Positions 43,952 through 52,399 of a stretch of DNA of 64,000 bases are shown here, one piece after another. The first letter of the stretch is position 1. Each line of letters begins with the position of its first letter. The notes under the pieces were generated by a model. That model saw only the letters and a program-made list of their open reading frames with translations, searched no databases and was not told where the DNA came from. The stretch spans positions 46,514 through 110,513 of the forward strand of contig CALJKR010000071.1 of the NCBI GenBank assembly GCA_937974555.1. The letters run 5' to 3'. Made by a program: the position numbers and the translations under genes. The stretch comes from an uncultured Flavobacteriales bacterium. GTDB lineage: Bacteria > Bacteroidota > Bacteroidia > Flavobacteriales_D > Sanyastnellaceae.

Positions 43952-44503
43952 ATGTCAAGAATAGGAAAATTACCCATTAGCATTCCTGCAGGCGTTGAGG
44001 TTTCAATGTCGAATGGTGTGATTCGTGTAAAGGGCCCAAAAGGGGAGCTTACACAAGAAATCACAGGGGCAGTGAACGTAGAGGTTGCAGATGGATCTGT
44101 TACAGTTACTCGTTCATCTGAGCACAAGGACGCTCGTTCTAAGCATGGTTTGTACCGTGCATTGATCAACAACATGATTGTTGGTGTTAGTACAGGATGG
44201 ACAAAGAATTTGGAAATGATTGGTGTGGGTTACCGTGCCAAAGCAACTGGACAACAATTGGAAATGACTTTGGGATTTAGCCATCCTATCGTTTTCGAAT
44301 TGCCAACAGAGATTAAGGTTTCTGCAAAAGCAGAAAAAGGGGAGAACCCAACAATCATTCTAGAGTCATTTGACAAGCAATTAATCGGTCAGGTAGCTGC
44401 AAAGATTCGTTCATTGCGCGCTCCAGAGCCGTACAAAGGAAAAGGTGTTCGTTACGTTGGTGAGTTTGTTCGCAAGAAAGCGGGTAAGTCAGCAGCTAAA
44501 TAA
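43952..44503 (+). CDS. rplF: 50S ribosomal protein L6
   Basis: A 183-aa protein near the factor-binding site with two L6 folds. It starts MSRIGKLPISIPAGVEV and contains GVGYRAKATGQQLEMTLGFS and the conserved C-terminal PEPYKGKGVRYVGE. Confidence 0.98.
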   Translation: MSRIGKLPISIPAGVEVSMSNGVIRVKGPKGELTQEITGAVNVEVADGSVTVTRSSEHKDARSKHGLYRALINNMIVGVSTGWTKNLEMIGVGYRAKATGQQLEMTLGFSHPIVFELPTEIKVSAKAEKGENPTIILESFDKQLIGQVAAKIRSLRAPEPYKGKGVRYVGEFVRKKAGKSAAK

Positions 44504-44512
44504 TCATAGACT

Positions 44513-44866
44513 ATGGCATTCACAAAAGAAGCAAGAAGAGCAAAAATTCGTACTCGTATTCGTTCAACGATCAAGGGTACAGCAGAGAAACCCCGCTTGT
44601 CTGTATTCCGCAGCAACAAGCAGATCTATGCTCAAATCATCGATGATAATCAAGGTACAACTTTGGTATCCGCTGGATCAGCATACATCAAGGAATCTCA
44701 AAACATGCCTAAAATCGACCAAGCAAAGGTTGTAGGTAAGACTATCGCAGAGAGAGCAAAGGCAGCAGGTATCGAGTCTGTAGTTTTTGATCGTGGTGGT
44801 TACTTGTATCACGGAAGAGTTAAATCATTGGCCGAGGCTGCTCGTGAAGCAGGGCTTAAATTCTGA
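44513..44866 (+). CDS. rplR: 50S ribosomal protein L18
   Basis: A 117-aa 5S rRNA-binding protein. It shows RPRLSVFRSNKQIYAQIIDD-type sequence (KPRLSVFRSNKQIYAQIIDD here) and the C-terminal VFDRGGYLYHGRVKSLAEAA. Canonical order between rplF and rpsE. Confidence 0.98.
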   Translation: MAFTKEARRAKIRTRIRSTIKGTAEKPRLSVFRSNKQIYAQIIDDNQGTTLVSAGSAYIKESQNMPKIDQAKVVGKTIAERAKAAGIESVVFDRGGYLYHGRVKSLAEAAREAGLKF

Positions 44867-44871
44867 TAATC

Positions 44872-45384
44872 ATGGCAGAAGTAAAAAACGTTCGCTCTAG
44901 CGAAACAGAATTGAAAGATAAATTGGTTGCCGTAAACCGTGTAACCAAGGTAACCAAAGGAGGACGTACCTTCGGTTTCGCAGCTATCGTAGTTGTTGGA
45001 AACGAAAATGGTATCGTTGGTCATGGTTTGGGAAAATCAAAAGAGGTGGCTGAAGCAGTAACCAAGGCTATTGAAGATGCTAAAAAGAACTTGATTCGCG
45101 TTCCATTGAACCACGGTACAATTCCTCATGAGTTTTCAGGAAAATTTGGTGGAGCACGTGTATTCATCAAGCCAGCCTCTCATGGTACTGGAGTAATTGC
45201 CGGTGGTGCGATGCGTGCAGTGTTGGAATCAGCAGGTGTTACCGACGTATTGGCTAAATCAAAAGGATCTTCAAACCCACACAACGTGGTAAAAGCGACC
45301 TTGAATGCATTGGCTGGTTTGCGTGACCCACGCGAGATTGCAAGAATGCGTGGTGTTACATTAGATAAAGTGTTCAACGGATAA
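44872..45384 (+). CDS. rpsE: 30S ribosomal protein S5
   Basis: A 170-aa protein affecting decoding fidelity. It has VNRVTKVTKGGRTFGFAAIV, NGIVGHGLGKSKEVAEAV and the C-terminal SKGSSNPHNVVKATLNAL. Full length, 5 bp after rplR. Confidence 0.98.
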   Translation: MAEVKNVRSSETELKDKLVAVNRVTKVTKGGRTFGFAAIVVVGNENGIVGHGLGKSKEVAEAVTKAIEDAKKNLIRVPLNHGTIPHEFSGKFGGARVFIKPASHGTGVIAGGAMRAVLESAGVTDVLAKSKGSSNPHNVVKATLNALAGLRDPREIARMRGVTLDKVFNG

Positions 45385-45395
45385 TATTCAATAAA

Positions 45396-45575
45396 ATGGC
45401 AAAAGTTGTTATCACACAAGTAAGAAGCGCGATTGATTATCCAAAGCGCCAAAAGGAAACGATTAAGGCGTTAGGCATTAAAAAATTAAACGTTTCTGTG
45501 GAGAAGGATTTGTCTCCTAATATTGAAGGAATGATTCGTGCAGTGAGTCATTTGTTGAAAGTTGAATACAAATAA
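45396..45575 (+). CDS. rpmD: 50S ribosomal protein L30
   Basis: A 59-aa protein, easily missed by length filters. It starts MAKVVITQVRSAIDYPKRQK and ends MIRAVSHLLKVEYK. It lies between rpsE and rplO as in other bacteria, which confirms the call. Confidence 0.96.
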   Translation: MAKVVITQVRSAIDYPKRQKETIKALGIKKLNVSVEKDLSPNIEGMIRAVSHLLKVEYK

Positions 45576-45592
45576 ACTTTAAAACGAGTACA

Positions 45593-46039
45593 ATGAAATT
45601 AAATACATTAAAGCCAGCTGAGGGTTCCGTTAAGAACCGCAAGCGTATTGGTCGTGGTGAAGGTTCTGGTCATGGTGGAACATCTACACGTGGTCACAAA
45701 GGAGCTGGATCTCGCTCAGGAAACAAAAGAAAGATTGGTTTTGAAGGTGGTCAAATGCCTTTGCAACGTCGTCTTCCAAAATATGGTTTCCGCAATTTCA
45801 ATCGCGTTGAGTACAAAGGAATTAACTTGGACACTTTGTCTATGTTGGCTGAGAAGTTCAACTTGACTGAAGTAACACATGATATCTTGGTACAACACGG
45901 GATTTGCTCTAAGAATGACTTGGTAAAAATCTTGGGTCGTGGTGAGCTTAAAGGAAAAATGAATGTTACTGCTCACGGTTTTTCTGCAGCTGCTAAAACT
46001 GCAATCGAGAATGGTGGTGGTGTAGTTACTGTTTTATAA
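45593..46039 (+). CDS. rplO: 50S ribosomal protein L15
   Basis: A 148-aa late-assembly protein. It has the Gly/Arg-rich N-terminal region (KRIGRGEGSGHGGTSTRGHK, then GAGSRSG) and GGQMPLQRRLPKYGF, ending in AIENGGGVVTVL. It lies 13 bp before secY. Confidence 0.98.
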   Translation: MKLNTLKPAEGSVKNRKRIGRGEGSGHGGTSTRGHKGAGSRSGNKRKIGFEGGQMPLQRRLPKYGFRNFNRVEYKGINLDTLSMLAEKFNLTEVTHDILVQHGICSKNDLVKILGRGELKGKMNVTAHGFSAAAKTAIENGGGVVTVL

Positions 46040-46052
46040 TTGTAAGGATTGT

Positions 46053-47387
46053 ATGAAAGGCTTTATTCAAAAGATAAAAGACATTTGGCGTCACGAAGAA
46101 CTTCGTCGCAAGATTGGCTACACATTAATGTTGTTGCTGATCTATCGTGTAGGTTCGTTCATCGTTTTACCAGGTGTTGATTCAACAAAATTGGACGCAG
46201 GGTCTCAAGGTGGACTTTTGGGTTTCCTTGGTTTGTTCACCGGTGGGGCATTCACTCGCGTTTCAATCTTTGCTTTGGGAGTAATGCCTTACATCTCCGC
46301 TTCAATTATCATTCAATTGTTGGGGTTGGCGGTTCCTGCTATCCAAAAAATGCAGCGTGAAGGAGAATCTGGACGCAAAAAATTGAATCAGTGGATGCGT
46401 ATGTTAACCATCGCAATTGGTTTGGTTCAAGCACCTGGTTATATAGCACAATATGTTCCTTCTAATGCTCATCCAGCAGGTTCGTTGTGGATTGTGTCAG
46501 CGGTCATTATTTTGACTTGTAGTACACTTTTTGTAATGTGGTTGGGTGAAAAAATCACGGATAAAGGGATTGGAAATGGTACTTCATTGATTATCATGAC
46601 TGGTATCATTTCAGATATTCCTCGAGGTTTTTATTCTGAGTTCGGAGCGCAGACACCATTTTTCTTTTTGATTGAAATGGCCACTTTGGTTGTTATCATT
46701 GGAGCAACGATTGGTATTATCCAAGCAGTAAGAAGAATTCCAGTACAAATGGCGCGTTTAAATGCAGGTTCAACGACAGGATTACCTGCTGGAGAAGCTG
46801 CGCGTTCATTCATTCCTTTGCGTGTGAATTCAGCTGGTGTAATGCCCATCATCTTTGCTCAAGCAATTATGTTCATTCCATTGTACTTGCAGAACTCAGA
46901 AACCTTCCGCGATAGCAGTGTTTTAGCTTCTTTGACACGTATTGATGGCATAGGCTACAATGTGTTGTTGTTTGTAATGATTATCTTATTTACATTCTTC
47001 TACACAGCCATTGTAACCAACCCTACTCAAATTGCCGATGATCTCAAGAGAAATGGAAATTTTGTACCTGGAGTAAAGCCAGGAAAAGAAACTTCTGAAT
47101 TTATTGATAGAGTTTTGTCGAATATTACGCTTCCTGGTGGTATATTTGTCGCCTTGATTGCAATTTTGCCTGCGATTTTAATGATGTTGGGACTTGCAAA
47201 GACACAGCAATTTGCTCAATTCTTTGGAGGAACATCGTTGTTGATTACCGTAGGAGTAATATTGGATTTGTTACAACAGATTGAAAGTCACTTGCTTTCA
47301 CGTCATTATGATGGATTGATGAAATCCGGAAGAGTACGTGGAAGAAGCAATAATGCAGGTGCTGTTGGTACCGGTTATACTGCATAA
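46053..47387 (+). CDS. secY: Sec translocase channel subunit SecY
   Basis: A 444-aa, ten-helix inner-membrane channel protein for Sec-dependent export. It has the N-terminal RRKIGYTLMLLLIYRVGSFI, the plug region, the conserved EKITDKGIGNGTSLIIM and the cytoplasmic loop NGNFVPGVKPGKETSEFI. Normal length. The next gene, map, begins 3 bp later; the adk often found between them is absent. Confidence 0.97.
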   Translation: MKGFIQKIKDIWRHEELRRKIGYTLMLLLIYRVGSFIVLPGVDSTKLDAGSQGGLLGFLGLFTGGAFTRVSIFALGVMPYISASIIIQLLGLAVPAIQKMQREGESGRKKLNQWMRMLTIAIGLVQAPGYIAQYVPSNAHPAGSLWIVSAVIILTCSTLFVMWLGEKITDKGIGNGTSLIIMTGIISDIPRGFYSEFGAQTPFFFLIEMATLVVIIGATIGIIQAVRRIPVQMARLNAGSTTGLPAGEAARSFIPLRVNSAGVMPIIFAQAIMFIPLYLQNSETFRDSSVLASLTRIDGIGYNVLLFVMIILFTFFYTAIVTNPTQIADDLKRNGNFVPGVKPGKETSEFIDRVLSNITLPGGIFVALIAILPAILMMLGLAKTQQFAQFFGGTSLLITVGVILDLLQQIESHLLSRHYDGLMKSGRVRGRSNNAGAVGTGYTA

Positions 47388-47390
47388 ACA

Positions 47391-48185
47391 GTGACGAGGG
47401 GAGGGAAACCGGTTGTTAAAACCGAAGATGAGATTTTGCTCATCAAAGAGAGTTCTTTACTTATTGGACAAACACATGCAATGTTAGCCCAGCACATCAT
47501 GCCGGGAGTCACAACCTTGGAGTTAGATAAGTTGGCTCATGATTTTATTAAAGATCATGGCGGTTTTCCTGGCTTTTTGGGTTATAGTGGATTTCCCAAC
47601 AGCATTTGTGCGAGTGTAAATGCCGCAGTTGTTCACGGCATACCCACAAAAGAACCTTTGAAAGAAGGGGATATTGTGTCGGTGGATATTGGTGTAATTA
47701 AGAACAACAAATGGGGTGATTCCGCTTACACATTTGCAGTAGGAGAAATAGCTCAAGAAGTAAAGCAATTATTGCAGGTTACGCTTGAGTGTTTGCAATT
47801 AGGTATCGATCAGGCCGTTGTTGGTAATCGAGTAGGGGATATTGGTTATGCTATACAACAGCATGCAGAATCTTTCGGTTACGGAGTTGTTCGGGAATTG
47901 GTTGGTCATGGCGTAGGAATTCAGCTTCATGAACCACCTGAGGTTCCCAATTACGGCAAAAGAGGCAGTGGACCGGTGTTGCAAGAAGGATGGGTTTTGG
48001 CGATTGAGCCGATGATCAACTTGGGGACTAAGAATATTAGACAGCTCAAGGATGGTTGGACCATACTTACCGCAGATATGAAACCAAGTGCACATTATGA
48101 GCACACGGTGGTAGTAAGAAAGGGCAAAGCAGAAGTGTTATCCAGTTTTAATGAGATAGAGAAAGCGTTGGCTTTAAAAAAATAA
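47391..48185 (+). CDS. map: Methionine aminopeptidase
   Basis: A 264-aa type I enzyme that removes the initiator Met from new proteins. Metal ligands are visible in order: Asp in VSVDIGV, Asp in WGDSAYTF, His in LVGHGVGIQLHE, Glu in AIEPM and Glu in YEHTVVV. The start is GTG at 47391, 3 bp after the secY stop; no ATG closer to the family start is available. Confidence 0.95.
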   Translation: MTRGGKPVVKTEDEILLIKESSLLIGQTHAMLAQHIMPGVTTLELDKLAHDFIKDHGGFPGFLGYSGFPNSICASVNAAVVHGIPTKEPLKEGDIVSVDIGVIKNNKWGDSAYTFAVGEIAQEVKQLLQVTLECLQLGIDQAVVGNRVGDIGYAIQQHAESFGYGVVRELVGHGVGIQLHEPPEVPNYGKRGSGPVLQEGWVLAIEPMINLGTKNIRQLKDGWTILTADMKPSAHYEHTVVVRKGKAEVLSSFNEIEKALALKK

Positions 48186-48189
48186 ATGA

Positions 48190-48408
48190 ATGGCGAAACA
48201 AGCGTCGATAGAGTTAGATGGAGTTATTGTTGAGGCATTGTCCAACGCAATGTTCCGCGTTGAGTTGGAGAATGGTCACGTGATCATCGCCCATATTTCA
48301 GGTAAAATGCGAATGCACTACATTCGGATCTTACCTGGGGATAAAGTCAAGGTGGAGATGTCTCCCTATGACTTGACCAAAGGAAGAATTAGTTTCAGAT
48401 ATAAATAA
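48190..48408 (+). CDS. infA: Translation initiation factor IF-1
   Basis: A 72-aa OB-fold protein that occupies the 30S A-site during initiation. It has the family pattern GVIVEALSNAMFRVELENGH, HISGKMRMHYIRILPGDKV and the C-terminal YDLTKGRISFRYK. Confidence 0.98.
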   Translation: MAKQASIELDGVIVEALSNAMFRVELENGHVIIAHISGKMRMHYIRILPGDKVKVEMSPYDLTKGRISFRYK

Positions 48409-48422
48409 GAAAGTAAGAAAAC

Positions 48423-48539
48423 ATGAAAATAAGAGCCTCTATTAAAAAGCGTTCGGCGGATTGCAAGATCGTTCGTCGTAAAGGGAAGTTGTATGTAATC
48501 AACAAAAAGAACCCTAAGTACAAACAAAGACAAGGATAA
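48423..48539 (+). CDS. rpmJ: 50S ribosomal protein L36
   Basis: A 38-aa protein, too short for usual gene finders. It starts MKIRASIKKRSADCKIVRRK and ends NPKYKQRQG. Only one Cys (in ADCK) remains of the zinc-binding CxxC...C set, so it is the zinc-free form. Canonical place between infA and rpsM. Confidence 0.95.
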   Translation: MKIRASIKKRSADCKIVRRKGKLYVINKKNPKYKQRQG

Positions 48540-48568
48540 ACCCCAGTAGGGATAACTAATATCAGAAA

Positions 48569-48946
48569 ATGGCAAGGATTGCAGGTATCGATTTACCACG
48601 TAACAAAAGAGGAGAGATAGGTCTCACTTACATTTACGGAATTGGACGTAGCACAGCACGTCGCATTTTGAGCGCTGGAGGCATTGACTTCAGCAAAAAA
48701 GTTTCAGAATGGAATGACGATGATTTGGCTAAAATTCGTGGTTTCATCACGGATGAGATTAAAGTAGAAGGTTCTCTTCGTTCAGAAGTTCAGATGAACA
48801 TTAAGCGTTTGATGGACATCGGTTGTTACCGCGGTGTACGTCACCGTTTGGGATTACCATTGCGTGGACAATCAACCAAGAACAACTCTCGTACTCGTAA
48901 GGGTAAGCGTAAGACAGTTGCGAATAAGAAAAAGGCTGTTAAATAA
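48569..48946 (+). CDS. rpsM: 30S ribosomal protein S13
   Basis: A 125-aa 30S head protein. It starts MARIAGIDLPRNKRGEIGLT and contains GIGRSTARRIL, GCYRGVRHRLGLPLRGQ and TKNNSRTRKGKRKTV. The basic tail contacts the P-site tRNA. Confidence 0.98.
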   Translation: MARIAGIDLPRNKRGEIGLTYIYGIGRSTARRILSAGGIDFSKKVSEWNDDDLAKIRGFITDEIKVEGSLRSEVQMNIKRLMDIGCYRGVRHRLGLPLRGQSTKNNSRTRKGKRKTVANKKKAVK

Positions 48947-48970
48947 TAAATAGTACCATAGATATAGATC

Positions 48971-49357
48971 ATGGCTAAAGTAGAAAAAAAGAAAAAGAAG
49001 AATGTTGTCGTTGAGGCTGTAGGTCAAGCACACGTGCAATCTACGTTCAACAACATTATCATCAGTTTGACCAACAATAGTGGTCAAGTGATCTCTTGGT
49101 CTTCTGCCGGTAAAATGGGTTTCAGAGGGTCAAAGAAAAATACACCTTACGCAGCACAAATGGCTGCTGAACAATGCGGAAAAGAGGCTTTCGACTTGGG
49201 ATTAAGAAAGGTAAAAGTATTTGTAAAAGGCCCAGGTGCTGGTCGTGAGTCTGCGATTCGTACCATCCACACCATTGGAATTGAGGTTACAGAAATTGTG
49301 GATACTACGCCACTTCCTCACAATGGATGTCGTCCACCCAAAGCCCGTCGTATCTAA
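48971..49357 (+). CDS. rpsK: 30S ribosomal protein S11
   Basis: A 128-aa platform protein. It has a basic N-terminus, then AQVQSTFNN-type sequence (AHVQSTFNNIIISLTNNSGQ), FVKGPGAGRESAIR and the C-terminal TTPLPHNGCRPPKARRI. Confidence 0.98.
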   Translation: MAKVEKKKKKNVVVEAVGQAHVQSTFNNIIISLTNNSGQVISWSSAGKMGFRGSKKNTPYAAQMAAEQCGKEAFDLGLRKVKVFVKGPGAGRESAIRTIHTIGIEVTEIVDTTPLPHNGCRPPKARRI

Positions 49358-49375
49358 TAATTAGTAAGTAAAGAA

Positions 49376-49978
49376 ATGGCAAGATATATTGGACCCAAAA
49401 CAAAAATTGCTCGTAAGTTTCGTGAAGCAATTTATGGCCCTGATAAAGGTTTAGAAAAGCGCAATTATCCCCCCGGACAACATGGTCCAAATAAGCGTCG
49501 CGCAAAGCAATCTGAATACGCTATTCAGTTGGCTGAAAAGCAAAAAGCAAAATACACTTATGGTATTTTGGAGCGTCAATTCGAGAATTTGTACAAAAAG
49601 GCTTCTGCTCGTCCAGGTGTAACTGGTGAGATTTTGTTGGCACTTTGTGAGTCTCGTTTAGACAACACCGTATACCGTTTGGGAATCGCACCTACGCGTT
49701 CAGGTGCTCGTCAATTGGTAGGACATGGTCACATTACAGTGAACGGAGAATTGGTTAATATCGCTTCTTACATGTTGCGTCCAGGAGATCGTATTGCAGT
49801 ACGTGAAAAATCAAAATCTTTGCAGTCAATTGTGATGTCACTTTCTAACCGTACCAATTACGATTGGTTGGATTGGAACGAGGGAGACAAGCAAGGTGTT
49901 TATATCAAACATCCAGAGCGTGTTCAAATCCCAGAGAACATCAAGGAACAATTGATCGTCGAATTGTACTCTAAATAA
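49376..49978 (+). CDS. rpsD: 30S ribosomal protein S4
   Basis: A 200-aa assembly initiator. It starts MARYIGPKTKIARKFREA. The S4 RNA-binding domain shows RSGARQLVGHGHITVNGELV. The zinc-binding Cys cluster of some S4 proteins is absent (YPPGQHGPNKRRAKQS). Confidence 0.98.
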   Translation: MARYIGPKTKIARKFREAIYGPDKGLEKRNYPPGQHGPNKRRAKQSEYAIQLAEKQKAKYTYGILERQFENLYKKASARPGVTGEILLALCESRLDNTVYRLGIAPTRSGARQLVGHGHITVNGELVNIASYMLRPGDRIAVREKSKSLQSIVMSLSNRTNYDWLDWNEGDKQGVYIKHPERVQIPENIKEQLIVELYSK

Positions 49979-50003
49979 TCTTTTAATTAAATACATTAAT
50001 ATA

Positions 50004-50996
50004 ATGGCCATTATAGATTTCGTAAAACCAGACAAAGTCATCATGCTTGATAGCAATGATTTCACTGGTTCATTCGAATTCCGTCCGTTGGAACCCGGAT
50101 TCGGAATAACCATCGGTAACGCATTGCGCCGTATTCTCCTTTCTTCATTGGAGGGGTTTGCCATCACCTCAATTAAAATTGAAGGTGTTGATCATGAGTT
50201 TTCTACTATCAAAGGTGTTGTTGAAGATATCACTGAAATCATTCTTAATTTGAAACAAGTGCGTTTCAAATGTCAGATTGATGGAACTGATTATGAGAAA
50301 TTCTCAATCACTGTTGGTGGTCAAGATCAATTCAAGGCCGGTGAAATCGGAAACTTTACAACAGCTTTCCAAGTACTTAATCCTGATTTTGTGATCTGTA
50401 ACATGGATCCAAAAGTGAAGATCAAGATGGATTTGGTTATCCAGAAAGGTCGTGGATATCGTCCAGCTGAAGAGAACAAATCAAGCAGTGCCCCAACCGG
50501 TACAATTTTCATCGATAGTATTTTTACACCTATCCGTAATGTTAAGTATAGCATTGAGAACTACCGTGTAGAGCAAAAAACTGACTATGAGAAATTGATC
50601 TTGGAAATCCAAGGCGATGGTTCAATCACTCCAAAGAATGCGCTTCAAGAAGCCGCTAAGATTCTTATTCATCACTTCATGTTGTTCAGTGACGAGAGAA
50701 TTACGCTTGAGACAGAAATCAAACGTGAATCTGAAGAGTTTGATGAAAGCAGCTTGCACATGCGTCAGTTGTTAAAGACCAAATTGGTTGATATGGATTT
50801 GAGCGTTCGTGCATTAAATTGCTTGAAGGCTGCTGATATCGATACTTTGGGTGACCTTGTTTCTTTCAATAAGAATGACTTGTTGAAATTCAGAAACTTC
50901 GGTAAGAAATCATTGACTGAGTTGGAGGAGTTGGTAGAGAACAAAGGACTTCAATTTGGAATGAATGTATCAAAATACAAATTGGATCGCGACTAA
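50004..50996 (+). CDS. rpoA: RNA polymerase alpha subunit
   Basis: A 330-aa subunit. The N-terminal dimerisation domain (about 1-230) has FRPLEPGFGITIGNALRRIL and LLSSLEGFAI. The C-terminal domain (about 255-325) has LSVRALNCLKAADIDTLGDL and KFRNFGKKSLTELEELV, and binds UP elements and activators. It is 25 bp after rpsD. Confidence 0.98.
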   Translation: MAIIDFVKPDKVIMLDSNDFTGSFEFRPLEPGFGITIGNALRRILLSSLEGFAITSIKIEGVDHEFSTIKGVVEDITEIILNLKQVRFKCQIDGTDYEKFSITVGGQDQFKAGEIGNFTTAFQVLNPDFVICNMDPKVKIKMDLVIQKGRGYRPAEENKSSSAPTGTIFIDSIFTPIRNVKYSIENYRVEQKTDYEKLILEIQGDGSITPKNALQEAAKILIHHFMLFSDERITLETEIKRESEEFDESSLHMRQLLKTKLVDMDLSVRALNCLKAADIDTLGDLVSFNKNDLLKFRNFGKKSLTELEELVENKGLQFGMNVSKYKLDRD

Positions 50997-51018
50997 TCGA
51001 TCAAAATAGAGTAAAGAA

Positions 51019-51561
51019 ATGAGACACGGAAAGACAGTAAATCATTTAGGTAGAAAGGCTGAGCATCGCGAAGCTTTGTTGATGAACATGGCTTGCTCTT
51101 TGATCGAGCACAAGCGTATCAATACTACATTGGCAAAAGCCAAGGCTTTGAAGAAATATGTTGAGCCACTTTTGACAAAATCAAAAACAGATAGCACGCA
51201 CAGTCGTCGTATTGTGTTCAGTTATTTGAAGAACAAAGAAGCAGTTACGGAATTGTTCCGTGAAGTTTCTCCAAAGATCGCAGATCGTCCAGGAGGTTAT
51301 ACTCGTATCATTCGTTTGGGTTACCGTCCCGGTGACAATGCGGATATGTGTATGATTGAGTTGGTAGATTTCAACACGATCTACGGAAAAGAAGCGGATA
51401 AGGCTGCTGCTAAAAAGACTACTCGTCGTGGTGGTGCCAAGAAGAAGGATGCAGATGCAACAGGTGAAGTTTCAGCAGAAGCTACTACTGAAGGGGGTGA
51501 GGAAAAGCCAAAGGCAAAACGTGCTCCACGTAAAAAGAAAGATGATTCTGCTGCAGAATAA
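51019..51561 (+). CDS. rplQ: 50S ribosomal protein L17 with C-terminal extension
   Basis: A 180-aa protein. The first ~120 residues are a normal L17 (MRHGKTVNHLGRKAEHREAL, RPGGYTRIIRLGYRPGDNAD). The rest is a Lys/Ala/Glu-rich low-complexity tail (for example KKTTRRGGAKKKDADATGE), probably disordered. Last gene of the cluster, followed by a terminator. Confidence 0.97.
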   Translation: MRHGKTVNHLGRKAEHREALLMNMACSLIEHKRINTTLAKAKALKKYVEPLLTKSKTDSTHSRRIVFSYLKNKEAVTELFREVSPKIADRPGGYTRIIRLGYRPGDNADMCMIELVDFNTIYGKEADKAAAKKTTRRGGAKKKDADATGEVSAEATTEGGEEKPKAKRAPRKKKDDSAAE

Positions 51562-51580
51562 TCATTCAAAAAATACTATG

Positions 51581-51610
51581 AAAAAAGGTCGTCGAAAGAT
51601 GACCTTTTTT
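51581..51610 (+). terminator. Intrinsic terminator of the ribosomal cluster
   Basis: AAAAAAGGTCGTC (51581-51593) pairs with GATGACCTTTTTT (51598-51610) around a GAAA tetraloop; the 3' arm ends in the T-run. It lies 19 bp after rplQ and separates it from etfB. Confidence 0.92.
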
Positions 51611-51622
51611 GTTTTCAATTGC

Positions 51623-51630
51623 TACCTTTG
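51623..51630 (+). promoter_or_regulatory. etf operon promoter -7 box
   Basis: TACCTTTG is a perfect TAnnTTTG match, 21 nt before the etfB start and immediately downstream of the rplQ terminator. No clear -33 element is seen, as that region is the terminator arm. Confidence 0.6.
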
Positions 51631-51651
51631 TGCCACTAAAAAAAAGGATAC

Positions 51652-52389
51652 ATGAAGATCTTGGTTTGTGTCAGCAAAGTTCCTGACACCACAGCGAAAA
51701 TCGCGTTTTCAAATCCAACAACCTACGACGAGAGCGGGGTTACATTTATCATTAATCCATATGATGAGTGGTATGCGTTGGTAAGAGCATTGGAGATTAA
51801 AGAGAGTATCGGCGGTACCGTTGTCGTGGCCTCTGTAGGAGGTGCTGATTACGAGCCAATCATTCGTAAAGCTTTGGCCATTGGTGCTGATGAAGGGGTG
51901 AGAATTGATGCTCCAGAAAATGATTCTTTTTCTGTTGCCACAGAAATTGCTACTTATGCCAAAGCACAATCTTTTGATTTGATTTTGTGCGGAAAAGAAA
52001 CCATTCAATACAATGGTGGAGTTGTTCCTGGCTTTATCGCTGAAATGCTCGATTTACCCTATGTTGCAGGAGCATCTAAATTAGAAGTGAATGGCACAGC
52101 GGTTAAGCTTGAAAGGGAAATTGCTACGGGAATCGAAGTTTTTGAATCCACCTTGCCAATGGTTGTTTCTGCAGCCAAAGGAATGGCGGAGCAACGAATC
52201 CCCAATATGCGAGGTATTATGGCGGCAAGGACCAAGCCTTTGGCGACGGTTCCATCTTGTGGCGCTTCGGCTAACACATCAGTTCTTCAGTTCAACATGC
52301 CTCCGGCCAAGTCTGGATGTAAAATGATTGCACCTGAGGATGCTGCAAGTTTAATTCAATTGCTTCATGAGGAAGCCAAAGTGATTTAA
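51652..52389 (+). CDS. etfB: Electron transfer flavoprotein beta subunit
   Basis: A 245-aa AMP-binding subunit of ETF, which carries electrons from acyl-CoA dehydrogenases toward the quinone pool. It starts MKILVCVSKVPDTTAKIAF and contains NPYDEWYALVRALEIKE and LCGKETIQYNGGVVPG. The signature loop IPNMRGIMAARTKPL is present. etfA follows after 10 bp, and both belong to one operon. Confidence 0.95.
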   Translation: MKILVCVSKVPDTTAKIAFSNPTTYDESGVTFIINPYDEWYALVRALEIKESIGGTVVVASVGGADYEPIIRKALAIGADEGVRIDAPENDSFSVATEIATYAKAQSFDLILCGKETIQYNGGVVPGFIAEMLDLPYVAGASKLEVNGTAVKLEREIATGIEVFESTLPMVVSAAKGMAEQRIPNMRGIMAARTKPLATVPSCGASANTSVLQFNMPPAKSGCKMIAPEDAASLIQLLHEEAKVI

Positions 52390-52399
52390 TTCTAAGGTT

